A stretch of 23,327 nucleotides of DNA from the NCBI GenBank assembly GCA_004376695.1, contig SOJB01000010.1, positions 1 through 23,327 on the forward strand, in the 5' to 3' direction. The notes beneath the pieces were generated by a model. It was not told the DNA's origin and did not search any database. It saw only the letters and a program-made list of their open reading frames with translations. The translations under genes and the position numbers were made by a program. The DNA is from Dehalococcoidia bacterium. Its GTDB lineage: Bacteria; Chloroflexota; Dehalococcoidia; GIF9; AB-539-J10. Within the stretch, counting starts at the first letter, position 1, and each line of letters opens with the position of its first letter. Below, one piece after another: positions 7,393-16,090 of this stretch.

Positions 7393-7885
7393 ACCACCCG
7401 GCGGGGTCGCTCAAATACTCATAGGCATCGGCGAGTGTAAGATGATGCTCCCGTTCCTCGCCCGCCAGGGCCTCATAGAACCGCTTTTCTATGGCGAAAG
7501 TGCTTTCTTCGCTTCGGGATTGATAGAGATTACGAGACTCAATCTCCATGTTCATCGCGATCTTGATAGCCTCGAGTTCAGACTCAGTCACCTTAATCTT
7601 ATCGCCTAGCGCCTTGGAGGCTTCGGCGAACAGAGATTTGAGTTTCTTCCCTTTCCCGGATGGGGGTTCTGTATCAGGCCAGTTTTGTTCTCGCTTGAAG
7701 GTTTCATATATTCGCTCAAACTTCTTGCGGTGATTGTCTTCTTCATTAGCCAGATGCTGAAATAACTCCTCAGTTAGCCTGTTACTGCTTTTCTGGCTTG
7801 CCTTCTGGTAGAACTCCTTACCCTCGATCTCCATCCGAACAGCAAGCTGAAGCACCTCTATTATTCTAGCCTGTTCGTTTTCCAT
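7355..7885 (-). CDS. Ferritin-like diiron protein (rubrerythrin-related)
   Basis: 176 residues forming two repeated helical halves. Each half holds a Glu-rich helix (MEIEGKEFY at 18-26, MEIESRNLY at 113-121) and an E-x-x-H motif (E49-H52 and E144-H147), as expected for a carboxylate-bridged diiron site in the rubrerythrin/ferritin-like superfamily. There is no rubredoxin domain, so it is not a classical rubrerythrin. Members reduce peroxide or store iron in anaerobes. I chose ATG at 7885, which has AAGGAG 11 bases upstream; a GTG at 7894 would leave only two bases of spacing. It stands alone between the two hydrogenase operons. A decayed copy of its 3' end lies at 157-299. Confidence 0.85.
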   Translation of the reverse strand: MENEQARIIEVLQLAVRMEIEGKEFYQKASQKSSNRLTEELFQHLANEEDNHRKKFERIYETFKREQNWPDTEPPSGKGKKLKSLFAEASKALGDKIKVTESELEAIKIAMNMEIESRNLYQSRSEESTFAIEKRFYEALAGEEREHHLTLADAYEYLSDPAGWFTKTEHWSLDGA

Positions 7886-8107
7886 TCGGCACACTCCTTC
7901 TCAAAAGCTCATGAGTTGATAAGTTCCGTATTATGGCCGCAGCAAATCAGAGTACCGCCACCGATCCCGACCACATAGCTATTCATTATCAGGCGAAACA
8001 GAAGAATGGTGAGATTGCCCAATGATATAGCAGAGGCAAATCACCCGTCAAGCAACCCAATGCCTCGCTTACTTTCGAGTGAAAATGCCACCTTCTGCAG
8101 CATTCCA

Positions 8108-8313
8108 TCATAAACGCCTTGTAACGGAGCTTCCTCTAGCGGGTTCCAGATAGCTTGTTCCCTGAGTCAGGAAACACGTACCGGGTTCTGCGTCCGGCTC
8201 ATGAATCCTTTTCCTTTCGCTATCGGCATTCTAACCGGTTTCGATTTGCTGGGCTTACGGCTATCACGTGGGACACTATGAGGGTCAGCTGCCGGGGGCA
8301 TCTTCTCGGCGAG
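8108..8313 (-). pseudogene. Relic of an MvhG-type hydrogenase small subunit gene
   Basis: Read on the minus strand this stretch resembles residues about 181-255 of the intact MvhG at 3624-4592. In one frame it reads RIHEPDAEPGTCFLTQG, against RIHEVEADPDTCFLAQG in MvhG. Just upstream, one base out of frame, it reads PRDSRKPSKSKP against LCDSCKRNQSKP, with both cysteines changed to Arg. A one-base deletion separates the two parts (DNA offset changes from 4271 to 4270), and an in-frame TGA lies at 8108-8110. The rest of the gene is absent or beyond recognition. The fragment lies between the HoxH gene and the ferritin-like gene, in the 7886-8448 gap; I see no other gene in that gap. Confidence 0.85.
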
Positions 8314-8448
8314 ACCAAGACAGTCTGGGAGAAGAATCAGTTTGCTTCAGCAAGCAGTGATATCGCATCCTGCCATGAACTGATCATGGCATTGAAATAG
8401 TTGATTGATGTCCGCCCGTTCCCTCTGGACCGCCGACTCGTGTTCCGG

Positions 8449-9888
8449 TCAGTCTGTTCTGCTCTCGTCGATAACTGCACCGGTGGCGGACACCAATTGC
8501 ACTACCATAGGCATCTGTCCCAAGGCATGCGTTGAACAGGAGAGACAAGGGTCATAGCAGCGGATAGCCACCTCAATTCGGTTGAGTATACCTTCGGTTA
8601 TCTTGTTGTTCCTTATTTGTGTTTTGGCCACCTCATATACCGCTTTGTTCATAGCAGCGTTGTTATTGCCTGTGGCTACGATAAGGTTTGCTTTTTGGAT
8701 TTTGCCAGTATCGTCTACCCAGTAGTGATGGAACAACGTGCCCCTCGGAGCCTCAATGACACCAACGCCCTGCTCGTTGTACGTGTTCGAGGTCACTATC
8801 AAGTCAGTTGAGCATATGTCCTTGTCCTTCAATAGCTGCTGTGTTCGTTCGATGGCATAAAGCAGTTCTATTAGGCGGGCATAGTGATAGTATAATGAAC
8901 CTTCTACTATGCCGTTTGTGCCCAGTTTCTTGAAGTTCTTGAGTTCAGCGTTGGCTAAAGGAGTGGATATCCCCTGACTGACGTTAAGCCGGGCAAGTGG
9001 TCCTACTCGGTAGGTACCCTTGGGATAGCCCATCTTCCTGTAAAACGGGAACTTGAGATAGGACCAATCCTCTACATATTCACTGATTATATCAAGGTAG
9101 TTGGACGGGTTGAATTGGTCTTCAAGGACCTTTCCATTTTGGTCAATTAGCCTCAATTTCCCGTTGTAGAGTTCTAGATTGTTGCTTTCATCCACCAGAC
9201 CGAGATAGCCCGTGGGAAAACTGGCGCAGGTGCACACAAAGTTGCTGTCCTTTTCGTAGTATTCTTTGATTATGCCAATGGCAGCCTGAGCATTGGCGAT
9301 GGCCGGACCAATCTGTTTCAGGAATTGGTCACGGTCAGCCTTGGATAGAGCTGTATTCATTCCGCCAGGCACAGCACAATTGGGATGAACTTTCTTGCCA
9401 CCCAGCCTCTGGATTATTGTCTGGCCGAAGCTGCGAAGTTTTACCCCCTTGACGACAAGATCAGGGTTTTCGGCAATCAGCCCGATTACGTTTCTCTTCG
9501 CCGGGTCGGCATCCATACCGAGAAGCAAATCGGGACTGGCAAGGTAAAAGAAGTGGAGGGCATGAGACTGGATAACTTGGCCCATGTGCAGTAACTCGCG
9601 TAGCAGCTTAGCCGGGCGAGTGAGTTCAACTCCTAAAATATCATCACAGGCTTTGGCTGCGGTCAGATGATGGCTTACCGGGCAGATGCCACAGATTCTC
9701 GACGTTATTACCGGCATTTCCCAGAAAACTCTACCCTCGCAGAATTTTTCGAAACCTCGAAACTGCGTTATATTGAACTTGGCATCGGCCACATTGCCTG
9801 CCTCGTCCAGATGGATAGTCACTTTGCCGTGTCCTTCAATCCGGCTAACTGGGTTAATCTCGATAGTTTTCTTTACTTCAGAAACCAT
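8449..9888 (-). CDS. hoxH: [NiFe] hydrogenase large subunit, Hox type (group 3d-like)
   Basis: 479 residues from the chosen start. It holds the Ni-Fe site of a cytoplasmic bidirectional hydrogenase. Nickel ligands are RICGICPVSH (C66, C69) and DPCLSCSTH (C448, C451, ending at His454). A 25-residue tail after that His implies cleavage by a maturation protease. The start is ATG at 9888, with AGAGGTGA close upstream and 13 bases after the hoxY stop; an in-frame TTG at 9909 overlaps hoxY and lacks a ribosome site. It is the last gene of a five-gene operon with NuoE, NuoF and NuoG homologues, which marks it as the NAD-linked type and separates it from the mvhA copy about 5 kb away. Confidence 0.92.
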   Translation of the reverse strand: MVSEVKKTIEINPVSRIEGHGKVTIHLDEAGNVADAKFNITQFRGFEKFCEGRVFWEMPVITSRICGICPVSHHLTAAKACDDILGVELTRPAKLLRELLHMGQVIQSHALHFFYLASPDLLLGMDADPAKRNVIGLIAENPDLVVKGVKLRSFGQTIIQRLGGKKVHPNCAVPGGMNTALSKADRDQFLKQIGPAIANAQAAIGIIKEYYEKDSNFVCTCASFPTGYLGLVDESNNLELYNGKLRLIDQNGKVLEDQFNPSNYLDIISEYVEDWSYLKFPFYRKMGYPKGTYRVGPLARLNVSQGISTPLANAELKNFKKLGTNGIVEGSLYYHYARLIELLYAIERTQQLLKDKDICSTDLIVTSNTYNEQGVGVIEAPRGTLFHHYWVDDTGKIQKANLIVATGNNNAAMNKAVYEVAKTQIRNNKITEGILNRIEVAIRCYDPCLSCSTHALGQMPMVVQLVSATGAVIDESRTD

Positions 9889-9901
9889 GTCTTCACCTCT
9901 T

Positions 9902-10438
9902 TTAGTCAAACCGCATCATGTCGCTGGGCAGAACCGGGATTCTGCCTGCCAGTAGTTCTTTCAAGGCATACAAGATAGCTTGAGCTTCTGGCGGACAGCC
10001 AGGCACGTAGCAATCTACCTTCACTATATGATTCGCTGGTTTTACCTCGTCCAGGAGTGCTGGAACACCGGGCGGGCTGGGTATTTTGCCTTCATAGGTG
10101 CTTTCAGTCTCGATGTATCCGCGTCTTAGAACCTCTTCCTTGTTGAATGTGTTGCGCATGGCGCATACCCCGCCGAAGCACGCGCAATCTCCCCATGCCA
10201 TAAGAATTTTGCAGTGAGCCCTGAGCTCCTTGAGTACCTCTTCCTGTTCAGTGTTGCCGACAGAGCCTTCCACAATGCCGACGTCTACCGGCACGAATTC
10301 CTTTATATCAGTTATGGGGCTCCTGGAGAATTCGATGACCTTGGCTAGGTCGATTATTGCCTCGTCGATATCAAGGAATGACATATGACAGCCAGCACAG
10401 CTTTCCAACCAAACCGTAGCCACTTTGACCTTTGCCAT
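9902..10438 (-). CDS. hoxY: [NiFe] hydrogenase small subunit, Hox type
   Basis: 178 residues, the short form of the small subunit with only the proximal [4Fe-4S] cluster. Its ligands are C14 and C17 (ESCAGC), C85 (GDCACFGG) and C148 (PGCPP). There is no Tat signal and no C-terminal cluster domain, unlike MvhG in this window. It passes electrons from HoxH to the Fe-S clusters of the NuoG-like subunit, whose gene ends 28 bases upstream. The ATG has AAGGAGGAG upstream. Length and motifs are normal for HoxY. Confidence 0.92.
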   Translation of the reverse strand: MAKVKVATVWLESCAGCHMSFLDIDEAIIDLAKVIEFSRSPITDIKEFVPVDVGIVEGSVGNTEQEEVLKELRAHCKILMAWGDCACFGGVCAMRNTFNKEEVLRRGYIETESTYEGKIPSPPGVPALLDEVKPANHIVKVDCYVPGCPPEAQAILYALKELLAGRIPVLPSDMMRFD

Positions 10439-10466
10439 GTTATCAACTCCTCCTTATTTTCAGTTG

Positions 10467-12458
10467 CTATTTCTTCATCTGTTTCGAAATTTCACGCAAG
10501 ATCTCCGAATCTGCTTTGATGCCAACAGGTGGTTTGATCAGGCGCGAGGTCGATTTGGTTAGACCGTCTAATGTAGTGTATTTTTCGCCTACCTCTGCCC
10601 AGCTTGGTGATGGTAATACGACATTGGCTTTTGCTCTTGCAGGTAAGGGATAGCTTGACTGAATGATAATGAACTCCAAGCCTTTGCTGAGGTTGGTCAA
10701 CTGTGACGCGTCAACGTAGTCGTCAGACAGAAGTAGGTATAAAGCCCTTACATTGCTGCCCGTCAGATTTCTTACGATGGATTGTGACGAGTTGGCTATT
10801 CCCATATCCCAGGCGCCACGGCTATTTCCCTTGGGTTTTAGAGAAATGACTTGTAGTTGCCCTTTGTTCCGACTGCTGGCGACAGTTGCCAGGTTCAGAA
10901 GGGATTCTATCAGTGCGGGATTTTCCTGTTGCAGAACGCCTTCACCGTAGATGATGACGCTGTGCTTGGCCTTACTGAGCATCTCAGCAGCCTCAGAAAG
11001 GTCATCAGTGCCTATCCCAGCTTGCGCACTGCCTTGCTTAACGTTAATATCCTTGAGGGAGGCTGCTATTTCCTTTGTCTTGGCTGAGTCTTTCTTAGTG
11101 CCTTTATCGATGATGGCTTTCGATAGGATCTCTAGGGCCAGCACTTGCCTGTTCTCCTTTGGCTTTAACCATAATGTTGCATGGTAAGGGAAGGTATTCT
11201 GCGACGGGTGGATGAGGATGAGCGTTGCCTTGTTCCGTCTTGCTGCTCTGGCGATATAGGAACCAACCACAGGATGGCTTTCAAGAGGATTGGCGCCTAC
11301 TACGATTATGCAGTCGGCCTTAAGTATCTCTTCTAGTGAAGTTTCGATATCCAGCCCTCCCTGAGCTTTATGATGATTTATGCCCCTGGTAATGGTTCTG
11401 TAAACATCTCCGTCGAGAGTATCGATTAACTCACTGCCGATGGTCCCGCTTATGAGTTCTTTGAAGGCCTTGAGGGAGTCGTTGCTGGCCTGGCTTGATG
11501 CTATGCCAGCTATGCTGTTACCGCCGTATTTCGTCTTCAGTTCGGCAAGTTTCCTGGCGACTACGTCTATGGCTTCAAGTAATGGCCGTGGCTCGAGCTT
11601 ACCACGACCATTCTTCACCAGTGCCGTAGTGGTCCGTTCGCCCTTCTTGTACAGCGGAGTAAACCGGCCTTTGTTACACAGTATGCCACGCTTGCCAGTG
11701 AGGTCAGGGCTGTCGATTCTGACAAGCCTATTATTCTTAACCAGTGCTTCGATTTTGCAGCCGACCCCACATATTGGACATATGCTGTTTACCTTTCGGC
11801 ACTCTTCGGGCTTGCCTTTATAGGCGCTGTTCTTGGAGAATATGGCACCTGTGGGGCAGACTTGAAAACAGGCTCCGCAAGAAATGCAGGATGAGGCCCC
11901 CAAAGGTTGATTAAGGTCGGCGATGACTGCGTCTTTCCAGCCGCGATGTCCGAAGTCCAGCGTGTGAACACCTACAATTTCATCGCAAGTCCTGATGCAT
12001 CTGCCACACAGAATGCAACGGTTATGATCAATAACAAGGTAATCGTTCACTGAGTCTAGCGGCAAGGCAGGCCAGGAATATGGATAGCGAACATTGTCCA
12101 TCTGGTATTCGTAGGCAAGGTTCTGGAGTTCACAATCGCCGCTGGCCACGCACTGAGCGCACAGGTGGTTGCGTTCTGTAAACATGAGTTCCAGAATCAG
12201 CCGGCGATATTTCTCCAGGTTTTCATTGTGCGTCTGTACAACCAAACCGTCTCGTGCTGGATAAGTGCATGCGGGGACAGGGCGCCTTTCTCTTTCAATA
12301 TCAACGACGCACATGCGGCAGGCACCGACATCAGTAAGCCCTTTTAAGTGGCACAAGGTTGGAACGTATATATTGTTGGCCTCACATACCTCAAGAACAG
12401 TATCACCTTCTCTGCCTTTGACCTGTTTGCCATTGATTGTGAGCGTTATCTCTTTCAT
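10467..12458 (-). CDS. NuoG-like Fe-S subunit of the Hox-type hydrogenase (HoxU plus molybdopterin-fold domain)
   Basis: 663 residues. The first 210 match HoxU and the start of NuoG: [2Fe-2S] ligands C36, C47, C50, C64; a His-ligated [4Fe-4S] motif (H98, C100, C103, C109); and two ferredoxin clusters (C148-C158, C191-C201). Next comes the [4Fe-4S] motif of molybdopterin oxidoreductases (C227, C230, C234, C261). A molybdopterin-fold domain follows (GANPLESHPVVG), but the Cys or Sec that binds the metal in formate dehydrogenase is missing, so this half is probably structural. It wires NuoF to HoxY. HoxU is usually about 240 residues, so the extra domain is notable. The start lies two bases from the NuoF stop, with AGGAGA upstream. 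It could be mistaken for a formate dehydrogenase by name. Confidence 0.88.
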   Translation of the reverse strand: MKEITLTINGKQVKGREGDTVLEVCEANNIYVPTLCHLKGLTDVGACRMCVVDIERERRPVPACTYPARDGLVVQTHNENLEKYRRLILELMFTERNHLCAQCVASGDCELQNLAYEYQMDNVRYPYSWPALPLDSVNDYLVIDHNRCILCGRCIRTCDEIVGVHTLDFGHRGWKDAVIADLNQPLGASSCISCGACFQVCPTGAIFSKNSAYKGKPEECRKVNSICPICGVGCKIEALVKNNRLVRIDSPDLTGKRGILCNKGRFTPLYKKGERTTTALVKNGRGKLEPRPLLEAIDVVARKLAELKTKYGGNSIAGIASSQASNDSLKAFKELISGTIGSELIDTLDGDVYRTITRGINHHKAQGGLDIETSLEEILKADCIIVVGANPLESHPVVGSYIARAARRNKATLILIHPSQNTFPYHATLWLKPKENRQVLALEILSKAIIDKGTKKDSAKTKEIAASLKDINVKQGSAQAGIGTDDLSEAAEMLSKAKHSVIIYGEGVLQQENPALIESLLNLATVASSRNKGQLQVISLKPKGNSRGAWDMGIANSSQSIVRNLTGSNVRALYLLLSDDYVDASQLTNLSKGLEFIIIQSSYPLPARAKANVVLPSPSWAEVGEKYTTLDGLTKSTSRLIKPPVGIKADSEILREISKQMKK

Positions 12459-12460
12459 GT

Positions 12461-15400
12461 CTATTCTCCTACCTCAAGGTCACATCTCAGACATCGACTG
12501 GCTTCTTCTATTGCTTCCTCAGGACTGTAAGGCAAGACCACGTCCTTAAAGGAAGCTATCTTATCAACGGCGGGAATCTCGGCAATCTTGAGCCGATGCT
12601 TTTCTTCAAGCTGTTCTTCAGTGGGCATCACAGAGGGGACCTCTATAGGTTCGTATCCATTGCGTTCGACTAATGGTGAGAGTTCTTCTCCCTGGAGATA
12701 TCGTCTTATCGAGCAGGCGGCCCTCTGTCCTGCAGCTATCGCTTCGATCACTGTGGCTGCGCCTGTATGTGCATCGCCACCGGCGAAAACTCCTCTGCGG
12801 CCGGTGGCCAGAGTTCTTAGGTCCGCTACTATCGTCCCTCCTTTTGCTGCGCCTATCCCGTCTCCTTTCAGGAACGAGGTATCGGGTCTCTGTCCCGTAG
12901 CCTTGATAAGCGTATCGACACTCATAGTGTATTCGGAACCATTGATTTGGTGAGGTGTCTTTCTGCCGCTCTTATCAAACTCCTTCAGTTCCATGCGGAT
13001 GCATTCGACGCCTTCGACTTTGCCGCCATTGCCCACGACCTTTACTGGTGCAGTTAAGCAGTGAAGGTAGATACCTTCTTCCTCAGCAGCCTCGATCTCT
13101 TCGACTATTGCCGGCATATCTCTCCTCTCTCTTCGATAGAGGATATGCACCTCTTCAGCGCCTTTTCTCAGTGCTACTCTGGCGGCATCGATGGCCGAGT
13201 TACCACCCCCAACGACAGCTACTTTTCCTCCCACCTTAATATCCTTACCCAGATTTGCTTCTCTCAAGAAATCAATGGCATCAAAGACTCCATTCAGGTC
13301 TTCGCCGGGGATTCCCATCTTGTCACCTTTATGGGCACCGGTGGCGATAAATACTGCCTGGTACCCGTCTTGCAGCAGGGATTCCACATCATCTATGCGT
13401 GTGTTAAGCCTTATATCAACCCCTAGTTTTTTCACCGTCTCGATCTCTCTGTTGAGAACCTTCTTAGGGAGGCGGTATTCGGGTATACCTACTGCCAGCA
13501 TGCCACCAGCCACGGGCAGGGCTTCAAACACGGTAACCTGGAAGCCTTCTCTGGCAAGGTCCCAGGCTGCTGATAGTCCTGCCGGACCGGCGCCTATGAC
13601 CGCTACCTTTTCTTTCCTCTTCTCTCTTATCTGAGGGATGTATTCAAGCCGGTGGTCAAATGCATAGTCAGCGGCGAATCTCTTCAGGTGCCTGATTGCA
13701 ATAGGTTCCTCGATTTGAGTTCGCCGGCATTTGCCTTCGCAGGGATGGTGACATACGCGTCCAACACTCAACGGGAATGGAAGCCGTTGCATAATGATGT
13801 TATAGGCTTTCTCGAATTCGCCCGCTTTTATGAGGGCGACATATCCCGGGACATCTAGGCCAACAGGACATGCATGCTGACATGGTGCCTTGAATAGAGC
13901 TTGGCAGACCACAGCCGGGCACTTCTTGTCTATGATATGTGCTTCATATTCCTCTCTAAAATGCCGAAGCGTGGTCAGCACTGGGTTGGGTGCTGTTTGT
14001 CCCAGGCCACAGATAGAGGCCGAACCGACCATTTCACCGAGCTCTTCCAGTATAGCGAGGTCTTCCATCGTGCCTTTGCCGTCTGTGATCTTGGTCAGGA
14101 GTTCAAGCATCTTGGGTATTCCAGCACGGCAGGGGGTGCATTTGCCGCAAGACTCATCTCTGGTGAATTGGAGGAAGAACTTGGCGACGTCGACCATGCA
14201 ATTATCTTCATCCATTACCACAAGTCCGCCGGAGCCCATGATCGCTCCCAGAGCGGTGACAGCCTCATAGTCGACAGGGGTATTCAAGTGCTCGATAGGT
14301 ATAACGCCCCCTGATGGGCCACCTATCTGCACTGCCCTGTACTTCTTTCCGTTCGGCATACCGCCGCCGATATCAAATACAATCTTCCCCAAACTCGTAC
14401 CCAGGGGGACTTCAACCAGGCCGGTGTTGTTCACCTTCCCAACTAGACACAAAGTCTTTGTGCCTTTGCTGGTTGCGGTGCCGACACTGCCGAACCATTC
14501 AGCCCCTTTCCAGATTATCTGGGGCACGTTTGACCAGGTCTCCACGTTGTTGAGTGTGGTTGGCTTGTCGAAAAGCCCTTTGTTGGCCGGAAAAGGCGGT
14601 CGCTGGCGAGGGTTCCCTCGTTTTCCTTCGATTGATATTAGTAGGGCTGTTTCTTCACCGCAGACAAAGGCGCCAGCCCCCGGGAATATGTCCAGGTCGA
14701 ATTCAAAGCCGGTCCCCAGGATATCCTTGCCCAGAAAGCCGTGTTCTCGAGCCTGGTCTATGGCGTGATTCAATGTTTCGATGGCGAGGGGATATTCGGC
14801 ACGGACATATGCATAACCCTGGCGCACATTGCCTATGGCATAGGCTCCTATGGCCATACCCTCGACTATTGAGTGTGGGTTACCTTCGAGGACAGCGCGG
14901 TTCATATAGGCACCGGGGTCACCTTCGTCACCGTTGCAGACAACATATTTTTCATCGCCCCGAGCATTGCGGACAAATGACCACTTCGTGGCTGTGGGGA
15001 AGCCCGCCCCTCCTCGACCTCTTAGACCAGCCTTTCCTATCTCTGCGATAACTTCCTCCGGTTTCATCTTGGTCAGAGCTCTAGCCAGTGCTTGATAGCC
15101 GTCTCTGGCAATATACTCTTCGATGCTCATCGGATCGAGGTCCTGGTTATGCATTACGCGTATCTCTTGCAGCTTCAGTAAGGGGTCATCAGGGTTCAGC
15201 TTCCATTCGTCCACTGCTTTATCTTTGATAAGGTGCTGCTCAACGACCTGTGGAACTTTGTCCTCGGAGAGGTCGTGATAGGTAGTCTTGCCTTTCGTGG
15301 GATGAACAACTGTGACTACCGGCTCTCGATCGCACAGACCAATGCAGGCTGCCTTCAATACGGTGACATCTGATAATTTGCGGCCGTCGACCTCTCGTTG

Positions 15401-15550
15401 AAAGGCTTCAAGAACTTTGCTTGCGCCTGAAGATATGCCGCATGTTCCAAGATGAACCTTTACCTGGGTCTTCTTTTCTCGTTGTGACAGTTTCTTGCGA
15501 ATTCGGTCTCTAAGCTTGGCGAATTCCTCTACTGACGCAAGTCGTTTCAT
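12461..15550 (-). CDS. NuoF/HoxF-GltD fusion: NADH-binding flavoprotein joined to a glutamate synthase beta-like FAD module
   Basis: 1029 residues in one unbroken frame. Domain order: a thioredoxin-like domain with C37, C69 and C73; the NuoF FMN/NADH domain (GRGGAGFPTATKW 178-190, CNGDEGDPGAY 205-215, GAGAFVCGEETAL 291-303); its [4Fe-4S] cluster (C468, C471, C474, C514). Then a GltD-type Fe-S domain (C544, C549, C557, C561, C600, C604, C608), an FAD site VAVIGAGPAG (649-658) and an NAD(P) site VAVVGGGNSA. NuoF normally ends near the [4Fe-4S] domain. NuoF oxidises or reduces NAD(H); GltD-like modules usually use NADPH, so two nucleotide sites are possible. It lies between nuoE (9 bases) and the NuoG-like gene (2 bases). 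The ATG has AGGAGTG upstream. Confidence 0.9.
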   Translation of the reverse strand: MKRLASVEEFAKLRDRIRKKLSQREKKTQVKVHLGTCGISSGASKVLEAFQREVDGRKLSDVTVLKAACIGLCDREPVVTVVHPTKGKTTYHDLSEDKVPQVVEQHLIKDKAVDEWKLNPDDPLLKLQEIRVMHNQDLDPMSIEEYIARDGYQALARALTKMKPEEVIAEIGKAGLRGRGGAGFPTATKWSFVRNARGDEKYVVCNGDEGDPGAYMNRAVLEGNPHSIVEGMAIGAYAIGNVRQGYAYVRAEYPLAIETLNHAIDQAREHGFLGKDILGTGFEFDLDIFPGAGAFVCGEETALLISIEGKRGNPRQRPPFPANKGLFDKPTTLNNVETWSNVPQIIWKGAEWFGSVGTATSKGTKTLCLVGKVNNTGLVEVPLGTSLGKIVFDIGGGMPNGKKYRAVQIGGPSGGVIPIEHLNTPVDYEAVTALGAIMGSGGLVVMDEDNCMVDVAKFFLQFTRDESCGKCTPCRAGIPKMLELLTKITDGKGTMEDLAILEELGEMVGSASICGLGQTAPNPVLTTLRHFREEYEAHIIDKKCPAVVCQALFKAPCQHACPVGLDVPGYVALIKAGEFEKAYNIIMQRLPFPLSVGRVCHHPCEGKCRRTQIEEPIAIRHLKRFAADYAFDHRLEYIPQIREKRKEKVAVIGAGPAGLSAAWDLAREGFQVTVFEALPVAGGMLAVGIPEYRLPKKVLNREIETVKKLGVDIRLNTRIDDVESLLQDGYQAVFIATGAHKGDKMGIPGEDLNGVFDAIDFLREANLGKDIKVGGKVAVVGGGNSAIDAARVALRKGAEEVHILYRRERRDMPAIVEEIEAAEEEGIYLHCLTAPVKVVGNGGKVEGVECIRMELKEFDKSGRKTPHQINGSEYTMSVDTLIKATGQRPDTSFLKGDGIGAAKGGTIVADLRTLATGRRGVFAGGDAHTGAATVIEAIAAGQRAACSIRRYLQGEELSPLVERNGYEPIEVPSVMPTEEQLEEKHRLKIAEIPAVDKIASFKDVVLPYSPEEAIEEASRCLRCDLEVGE

Positions 15551-15559
15551 TGTACACTC

Positions 15560-16072
15560 CTATCGATATGAACCCAGGATGTCTTTCAGCTTGCTGGGCT
15601 TCACTCTCCTATGTATGTCCTCATTGATGGCCAACACCGGAGATAGACCGCAACAGCCGATGCACCTCACTGTTTGCAGAGAGAATTTGCCATCGGCTGT
15701 GGTACCCTCAGACTCAATGCCGAGATCTTTGTTCACAGCATCGATTATTCTCTGTCCCCCCTTGACGTAGCAACTGGTGCCCAGGCACACCTGTATCACA
15801 TACTTCCCTTTTGGCACCATCGAGAAAAAGGAATAGAAGCTCGTTATTCCATACAGCTCGCTCAGAGGGATTCTCATTTCCCTGGATATTGCTTCGAGGA
15901 CCTCACGCGGCAGATGGCCAATAAGCCCCTGCGTCTTTTGCAGTACCCGGATCGGCGCCCCCGCCTGTCCATCAGTGGCTTCGATTATCTTTTTGATTTG
16001 CCGCCATGTTTTACTGTCGATAGCTTTAGCTGCTTTCCCTTTGGTTAGTTTAGCTTCTACTGTGTGCTCCAA
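15560..16072 (-). CDS. nuoE: NuoE/HoxE-like [2Fe-2S] subunit
   Basis: About 170 residues. It has the thioredoxin-like [2Fe-2S] domain of NuoE with C-x4-C (CLGTSC) and C-x3-C (CIGCC); in the longer frame from 16090 these are C102, C107, C143 and C147. It is the first gene of the Hox operon, nine bases before NuoF, with which it pairs in this family. The annotated-looking ATG at 16088-16090 has no good ribosome site. A strong AAGGAGGTG lies just inside it (16076-16084) and points to a TTG at 16070-16072, so I chose that start. The longer form (176 residues, end 16090) cannot be excluded. Confidence 0.88.
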   Translation of the reverse strand: MEHTVEAKLTKGKAAKAIDSKTWRQIKKIIEATDGQAGAPIRVLQKTQGLIGHLPREVLEAISREMRIPLSELYGITSFYSFFSMVPKGKYVIQVCLGTSCYVKGGQRIIDAVNKDLGIESEGTTADGKFSLQTVRCIGCCGLSPVLAINEDIHRRVKPSKLKDILGSYR

Positions 16073-16090
16073 GGTCACCTCCTTAAACAT

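Noticed and set aside
8155..8400. Plus-strand frame of 81 codons
   Set aside because: It is antisense to the MvhG relic, and its composition is explained by that relic on the other strand.
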